The position numbers were made by a program, and so were the translations under genes. From Klebsiella pneumoniae (GTDB lineage: Bacteria; Pseudomonadota; Gammaproteobacteria; Pseudomonadales; UBA5518), in contig CAMAXE010000015.1 in NCBI GenBank assembly GCA_945862145.1, forward strand, positions 1 to 64,000: a stretch of 64,000 nucleotides of DNA, read 5' to 3'. Shown here piece after piece: positions 60,943 through 64,000 of the stretch; the first letter of the stretch is position 1, and each line of letters opens with the position of its first letter. The notes under the pieces were generated by a model. The model worked only from the letters and a program-made list of their open reading frames with translations, had not been told where the DNA came from and made no database searches.

Positions 60943-62151
60943 ATGCAGGAATTATCTGACATGAGCATCAGAGTAGACCCACGACCACTTCTGATCATTA
61001 GTCGTAACCTTCCTCCCGTCGTCGGCGGAATAGAACGCCTGATGCACCGGCTCATCCACGAACTGGACGCCAGCATCGAATGCTGGGTGATCGGTCCACG
61101 CGGATGCCGGCGGCACCTGCCGGCCGGCATCCGGGTGTTCGAGATTCCGCATCGCCCAGCGCCCCTGTTCATGCTGCTCGCGATGTTGACTGCTGCCGGG
61201 TGCTTGCTGGCAAGGCGCTTCCGCGTTGTGCTGGCGGGAAACGGACTGATGGCCCTGGTTGCCCTGCCGGCCAGACTCCGGCGGGTTCCCGTAGTGACCA
61301 TGGTGTATGGCCTCGATGTGGTCACGGAAAATCCCCTTTACCGGGCAGTCTGCCTCCCCGCGATCAGGTCCAGCGACGGGGTGATTGCCTGCAGTTCCAA
61401 TACTGCTCGCTTAGCGCGCGAGCGCGGCATCGAGACCACACGCCTTTCGGTTGCAATACCCGGTGTCGAGATGCCGAGTCGGTCGCCCGCGCCGGGGGAG
61501 GCAGCGCGGATTGACGACGGCAGACCCCTGCTTGTTTCCGTGGGTCGCCTCGTGAGGCGGAAAGGCATCGCGGATTTCATCCGGCATGCACTTCCCGCCA
61601 TCGTGGAGCGCGTCCCCGCCGTCCGGTATGTGGTCATCGGTACCGCGCCGGTTGCCGCATTGAAGCGGGAACCTAGCGAAACGGAACGGATTCGCTCTGC
61701 GATATGCACGGCGGGTATGGAACGGCATGTCGAACTCGCGGGCTTTGTCGATGACGGGATTCTCGAGGCGTGGATGTCGATTGCCCGCGCTCACGTATTC
61801 CCCGTTCTCGACCTGGCGCAGGATGTGGAGGGCTTTGGGCTCGTCGCGCTGGAGGCAGCAGCACGAGGAGTTCCCACTGTGGCGTTCGATGCAGGCGGCG
61901 TCAGCGATGCTGTAGCACCGGGGCGCTCGGGAACACTCGTTCGATCAGGCGACTACGCCGCCTTGGCAACCGCGGTTGTCCGCGTCCTGCAGGAGCCGGC
62001 CCGCGCACAGGCACCCTCTTGTCTTGCATTTGCCCGGGAGCACGACTGGCCTAGTTACGCCAAAAGCGTTTTGAGGGAGATCCAGCGCGTGGCGCCCTCC
62101 GACCCCGGGGGCAGCCCCCCAGACAGGTCACAGAGCGGCAGCCCCACGTGA
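60943..62151 (+). CDS. Glycosyltransferase, GT4 family
   Basis: 402 residues with a GT-B fold: N-terminal PPVVGGIERLMHRLIHEL acceptor domain, C-terminal UDP-sugar domain with LLVSVGRLVRRKGIADFIRHALP (near 200) and the E-x7-E motif EGFGLVALEAAARGVPTVA (near 310). Start could be ATG 60961 (MSIRVDPRPLL) with GCAGGA upstream. The C-terminus ends in a low-complexity GSPPDRSQSGSPT tail. It begins a surface-polysaccharide locus and overlaps the next gene by four bases. Confidence 0.87.
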   Translation: MQELSDMSIRVDPRPLLIISRNLPPVVGGIERLMHRLIHELDASIECWVIGPRGCRRHLPAGIRVFEIPHRPAPLFMLLAMLTAAGCLLARRFRVVLAGNGLMALVALPARLRRVPVVTMVYGLDVVTENPLYRAVCLPAIRSSDGVIACSSNTARLARERGIETTRLSVAIPGVEMPSRSPAPGEAARIDDGRPLLVSVGRLVRRKGIADFIRHALPAIVERVPAVRYVVIGTAPVAALKREPSETERIRSAICTAGMERHVELAGFVDDGILEAWMSIARAHVFPVLDLAQDVEGFGLVALEAAARGVPTVAFDAGGVSDAVAPGRSGTLVRSGDYAALATAVVRVLQEPARAQAPSCLAFAREHDWPSYAKSVLREIQRVAPSDPGGSPPDRSQSGSPT

Positions 62152-63245
62152 AAGTGCTGATGCTGACACACGATTTCCCGCCGCGGACCCTGGGTGGCGA
62201 GGGTCTGTTCGCGAGCGCCATCGCCACACGACTCTGGGCCCGGGGGATCGATCTCGAAGTCGTGGCGCCACGCACTACGGGAGATAAGGCACATGACATG
62301 AAGCTCGGTTTCAAGGTGCACCGCGTAGGCGTGGTGATGACGAATTTCGCCACGCGGACAGTTTCGTTCGCTTGGAACTCCCGTCACCTTGTGCGTAGCT
62401 ACAAGGGCAATGTCGTTTATACGTTCCGCCCCGTAGTCAGGCCACAGCAACCGATGCTGAGCCACTTCCACGTCACGCGCGCCGGCCAAGCGAGGGCCGC
62501 GCGCATGTCGCGGCAGTGGGTCGCTGCGCTGACCAATGGACTGTTTGCGCCGGTTGACCGGCGACAGGCGAGGATATCCGCCAGAGTTATCGGCGTTAAC
62601 GAGACAATGCGTGCGGAGCTCGGGTGCCTGATGCGGCAGCCCGAAGAATTCCAGGTCGTGCAGAACGGCGTCGATACCGCGCTATTCAACGATCGCGGCC
62701 GACCTTCACCGCAAGGCTTTCGCCTGCTGTTCGTGGGCCGGCTCGATGCCTTGAAGCGCGTACCGGACCTGTTGCATGCCGTTGCCACACTCGCGGCTTC
62801 GCATCCCGGTCTCAGCCTTACGGTTGTGGGTTCAGGTCGTGAGTACCGCAACCTCTTGGCGTTGACACGTTCGCTCGGCATCGCAGAGCGCGTGCGTTTC
62901 GTCCCGGGGTTTCCGCATGAAGAGATGCCTGCGGTCTATCGCGCGCACGACCTGCTGGTCCTGCCCTCTGCATACGAGTCGTTCGGGATGGTGATTCTGG
63001 AGGCCATGGCGTGTGGCACCCCAGCGCTGACATCCGATGCATGCGCGCAACTGGGTCAGCCCAGCTTCCCGGTCGGATCCGTTTTTGCACTCGCCGATAG
63101 TATCGCGCAACTTGCGCACGATCGGGAGCGACTCTCGAATCTGTCATCGGACGGGCGCGAAACGGCCATCTCTTATTCTTGGGATCGTGTTGCTGCCAAG
63201 GTCGAAGAACAACTGAGGGCGGGACGTGGAACAGTGCGGGGATAA
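62148..63245 (+). CDS. Glycosyltransferase, GT4 family
   Basis: 365 residues, GT-B fold: MLTHDFPPRTLGGEGLFA near the start, LLFVGRLDALKRVPDLLHAV near 195 and ESFGMVILEAMACGTPALTS near 290. The first residues overlap the preceding gene by ATGA, so the two GT4 genes are translated together. No membrane segment; it likely works on the cytoplasmic face of the inner membrane with a lipid-linked glycan. Sugar and acceptor cannot be read. Confidence 0.88.
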   Translation: MKVLMLTHDFPPRTLGGEGLFASAIATRLWARGIDLEVVAPRTTGDKAHDMKLGFKVHRVGVVMTNFATRTVSFAWNSRHLVRSYKGNVVYTFRPVVRPQQPMLSHFHVTRAGQARAARMSRQWVAALTNGLFAPVDRRQARISARVIGVNETMRAELGCLMRQPEEFQVVQNGVDTALFNDRGRPSPQGFRLLFVGRLDALKRVPDLLHAVATLAASHPGLSLTVVGSGREYRNLLALTRSLGIAERVRFVPGFPHEEMPAVYRAHDLLVLPSAYESFGMVILEAMACGTPALTSDACAQLGQPSFPVGSVFALADSIAQLAHDRERLSNLSSDGRETAISYSWDRVAAKVEEQLRAGRGTVRG

Positions 63246-64000
63246 ACGCTCCGCCCTCACCAAGGCAGCGCTTCTCGTGGCCGAGCGTTTCCTCGGGATA
63301 TTCCCGGGGGCAACGCAGATCGCGACAAACATGGGCTGGCTTTTTCTGGATCGTCTGCTGCGGATGGGAGTCGGACTCCTCGTAAGCGCATGGGTGGCAC
63401 GTTATCTCGGTCCGGAGCAATTCGGGCTGATGAATTTCGCCCTCGCCTTCACCGGACTCTTTGCCGCTTTCGCAGGCCTCGGCCTGCAAGGCATAGCTGT
63501 CCGGGACAGCGTCCGGGATTCGGAAAATGCCGCACTGACCCTGGGCACAACTGCGCTGTTGCAGTGTGCGGGTGCTGCATTCGCATATCTGGCGATGATC
63601 GTCGCCGTGAGTTGCCTGCGCCCGGACGACCTGCTCGCGCGCAGCACGATCGCCATCCTGGGGGCTCTGCTGTTCGTTAAAGCCGGAGAGTTCACGAACT
63701 ACTGGTTCGAGGCGCGGGTGCAGAGCCGCTACATCGTATGGGTGCAGGGCATCGGCTTCCTTGTTTTCGCGGGAATGAAGGTCGTGCTGATCGTGCTGGA
63801 GGCTCCTTTCTCAGCGTTTTTGTACGCAGTGCTGGGCGAAGCCACAGTGGTGGGGCTGTGCTCGCTCGTGGTGATGGACAAGTGGGGCCATCCTCTGCGC
63901 AAGCTGCGCGCAAGCACACAACGTGCACGCATACTCCTCGCGGACTGCTGGCCATTGATGCTTGCAGCCGTGGCGGTCACCGCCTACATGAAAATCGACC
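63226..64000 (+). CDS. Polysaccharide flippase, Wzx/MOP family (partial)
   Basis: An open frame of at least 258 codons runs to the window edge. It reads NMGWLFLDRLLRMGVGLLVS then AWVARYLGPEQFGLMNFALA, the start of Wzx-type O-antigen or exopolysaccharide flippases, followed by several hydrophobic helices. The start could be GTG 63226 (overlapping the preceding gene by 20 bases) or ATG 63331, which begins at the first conserved block. It would flip the product of the two GT4 enzymes across the inner membrane. Confidence 0.85.
   Translation, partial: MEQCGDKRSALTKAALLVAERFLGIFPGATQIATNMGWLFLDRLLRMGVGLLVSAWVARYLGPEQFGLMNFALAFTGLFAAFAGLGLQGIAVRDSVRDSENAALTLGTTALLQCAGAAFAYLAMIVAVSCLRPDDLLARSTIAILGALLFVKAGEFTNYWFEARVQSRYIVWVQGIGFLVFAGMKVVLIVLEAPFSAFLYAVLGEATVVGLCSLVVMDKWGHPLRKLRASTQRARILLADCWPLMLAAVAVTAYMKID

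Overview
This window looks like chromosomal DNA of a GC-rich gammaproteobacterium. Evidence: long stretches keep the gene neighbourhoods known from Pseudomonas and its relatives (ilvI-ilvH-ilvC-pssA; bamD | rluD-pgeF-clpB; pilS-pilR-fimT and the minor-pilin genes followed by ispH-lspA-ileS-ribF-murJ; ampE-ampD-DUF1631 | nadC beside tRNA-Thr(CGT)), and an E. coli-like class II IlvC and 16S 5' end are present. The 16S V1 region and a groESL operon under a CIRCE element suggest a non-Pseudomonas lineage, perhaps Cellvibrionales/Halieaceae-like. That placement is inference only. No insertion sequence, transposase, integrase or CRISPR array was seen.

Layout. 1-515: 5' end of a 16S rRNA gene reading left, with its leader and a strong rrn promoter. 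516-5.8 kb: pssA, ilvC and ilvHI, with ilvC pointing the opposite way to its usual partners. 5.9-13.4 kb: DUF4124 protein, clpB (sigma32 promoter), pgeF, rluD, bamD, nadE. 13.5-24.5 kb: type IV pilus control and minor pilins: PP0621-like protein, PilS/PilR, a leader full of GGA hairpins, FimT, then an opposing operon pilE-pilV-pilW-pilX-pilY1-fimU joined by start/stop overlaps. PilX ends in a run of 27 aspartates. 24.5-38.9 kb: a leftward run of housekeeping genes (ispH, lspA, ileS, ribF, murJ, nudF, pyrB, an MsbA-like exporter, sbcB, fumarase) plus a coiled-coil membrane protein. 39-42 kb: PuuD-like membrane protein and groESL with CIRCE. 42-45.7 kb: ampG, yajQ, panE, Dph6-like ATPase.

45.7-52.4 kb is a vitamin B12 locus. 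A TTGACA promoter and a cobalamin riboswitch precede btuB, a leaderless cobalamin-binding protein, a permease, an ATPase and a periplasmic binding protein, all tightly packed; a PduO-type adenosyltransferase is divergent. Together they import B12 across both membranes and turn it into adenosylcobalamin. 52.4-56.7 kb: ampE, ampD, DUF1631 and nadC; with ampG they cover peptidoglycan recycling and its signalling.

56.7-64 kb is the accessory end. A DUF503 gene behind nadC is cut off after about 36 codons, exactly where a three-gene module (DUF4331 protein, TPR protein, HupE/UreJ-type membrane protein) begins on the other strand. tRNA-Thr(CGT) follows, then two glycosyltransferases and a flippase that runs off the window, a surface-polysaccharide locus at a place where Pseudomonas carries its major pilin.

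Most noteworthy: the CsrA/RsmA-type hairpin array in front of fimT, the poly-Asp tail and other Ca-binding-like loops of the minor pilins, the DUF4331-TPR-HupE module with its broken junction, the lone inversion of ilvC, and two different heat-shock controls (sigma32 for clpB, CIRCE for groESL).
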